Below, one piece after another: positions 6,212 through 6,771 of a stretch of 6,771 bases of DNA. Below the pieces are notes generated by a model, which ran no database searches, was not told where the DNA came from, and saw nothing but the letters and a program-made list of their open reading frames with translations. The stretch covers positions 1 to 6,771 of the forward strand of contig CAIXIZ010000185.1 in NCBI GenBank assembly GCA_903919625.1, given 5' to 3'. Every line of letters begins with the position of its first letter. The first letter of the stretch is position 1. Source of the stretch: an uncultured Verrucomicrobiota bacterium (lineage in GTDB: Bacteria > Verrucomicrobiota > Verrucomicrobiia > Opitutales > Opitutaceae). Both the position numbers and the translations under genes were made by a program.

Positions 6212-6311
6212 TGGCCAAAAATGGGGCGGATGCCTTGAAGCTGGTTTTGGTTCTTGCTTCTGAAAACAGGCCGCGTTTGATGGCATGGTCTTACCCATAT
6301 CCCCTACACCC
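6212..6311 (+). other. Intergenic spacer glmM to TPR gene
   Basis: This 100-base spacer is less GC-rich than its surroundings. I find no hairpin plus T-run terminator and no convincing promoter. An ATG at 6211 overlapping the glmM stop as TGATG opens a reading frame that continues into the TPR gene in another frame. Only its first 34 codons would be unique, so it is taken as non-coding. Confidence 0.4.
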
Positions 6312-6771
6312 ATGCCTGAAGTCACAGTTTCCTCCCTCGACGCCACTTCACAAAAGCAGATCGAAAATGCACAAATCGCCCTCCAGCGCGGTAATTTTGA
6401 TTACGTCATCGATGCGTGCAACCAAGTGCTGAAAAACCAGCCTGGCTGCCTGCCCGTCCGCAAGCTGCAACGTGCCGCCCAGATGCGGCAGTATCTGGCC
6501 AAAAATCAAGGCAAAGCTCCCAGCTCCGGCTTCACCCAGCCCGGTTTCTTCTTTAGCGGTGCCAAGAAAGATCCGGCCCAGTCCCTTTTGAATGCGGAAA
6601 AATTGCTGGTGATCGATCCGACCAGCGTGCCGGCGCTAAAGCTGCTGGCCGAGGCCACCGCCGGGTTGGGACTGCTCGAGACCTCCGCGTGGGCCTGGGA
6701 GTGCGTGCACGAGCTGCAGCCGGCGGACCGCGAGGCGTTGCTGAAAATGGGCGAAGGTTATCTGGCGGCCA
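6312..6771 (+). CDS. Tetratricopeptide-repeat protein (partial, C-terminus beyond right edge)
   Basis: The first 153 residues are visible. A helical hairpin at about 17-45 (ENAQIALQRGNFDYVIDA, then NQVLKNQPG) follows the TPR pattern of small and large residues ending in a proline. Two further units follow at about 89-122 (SLLNAEKLLVIDPTSVPA) and from 123 on (AWECVHELQPADREALLKMG). Between the first and second units is a linker of about 35 residues containing SSGFTQPGFFFSG. There is no signal peptide or membrane segment, so the N-terminal part is probably cytoplasmic. TPR arrays mediate protein-protein contacts; the partner is unknown. I associate a conserved TPR protein with this kind of N-terminus with Verrucomicrobiota, from memory only. 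The ATG at 6312 has no Shine-Dalgarno sequence but starts the repeat-bearing frame naturally. It may be the next member of the uppP-trpD-glmM unit or have its own promoter in the preceding 100 bases. Confidence 0.85.
   Translation, partial: MPEVTVSSLDATSQKQIENAQIALQRGNFDYVIDACNQVLKNQPGCLPVRKLQRAAQMRQYLAKNQGKAPSSGFTQPGFFFSGAKKDPAQSLLNAEKLLVIDPTSVPALKLLAEATAGLGLLETSAWAWECVHELQPADREALLKMGEGYLAA

Noticed and set aside
6277..6301. Possible promoter (TTGATG and CATATC) before the TPR gene
   Set aside because: The spacing of about 13 bases is too short and both boxes are weak.
6211..6432. Frame starting in a TGATG overlap with the glmM stop and running into the TPR gene
   Set aside because: Most of it is an out-of-frame reading of the TPR gene, and the unique 34 codons show nothing recognisable; the coupled start is probably coincidence.

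Overview
This is a GC-rich (about two-thirds G+C by eye), gene-dense bacterial chromosome segment of ordinary housekeeping genes. No phage, transposon, CRISPR, tRNA or rRNA signal was found. Gene content and protein style suggest Verrucomicrobiota, possibly an Opitutus-like lineage. The pointers are a GldA-type ABC exporter, a type III pantothenate kinase, a TPR protein of the kind I associate with that group, and starts that mostly lack a clear Shine-Dalgarno sequence. The assignment comes from recalled family resemblance, not a search.

Left half, minus strand, read from 2457 down to 1: coaX (type III pantothenate kinase, first step of CoA synthesis), then an ABC ATPase with a GTG start, then an ABC-2 type permease that runs off the left edge. 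The three are closely spaced and probably cotranscribed. The ATPase and permease together form a GldA/GldF-like ABC-2 transporter. The 5' end of the permease is problematic: an ATG one base after the ATPase stop lies one frame away from the conserved permease frame, and a C6 tract sits where the frames would need to join.

A 183-base divergent intergenic region (2458-2640) separates this unit from the plus-strand genes and should hold both promoters.

Right half, plus strand: uppP (undecaprenyl-diphosphatase, lipid carrier recycling), a 155-base spacer with hairpins and a doubtful 49-codon ORF, trpD (anthranilate phosphoribosyltransferase, away from any other trp gene), glmM (phosphoglucosamine mutase, overlapping trpD by ATGA), and the start of a TPR protein cut by the right edge. 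UppP and GlmM both serve cell-wall precursor supply, so the plus-strand group has an envelope flavour with a tryptophan gene embedded in it.

I see no new biological system here. The points most worth checking are the permease 5' end, the non-standard insertions in GlmM, the altered phosphatase motif of UppP, and the small ORF between uppP and trpD.
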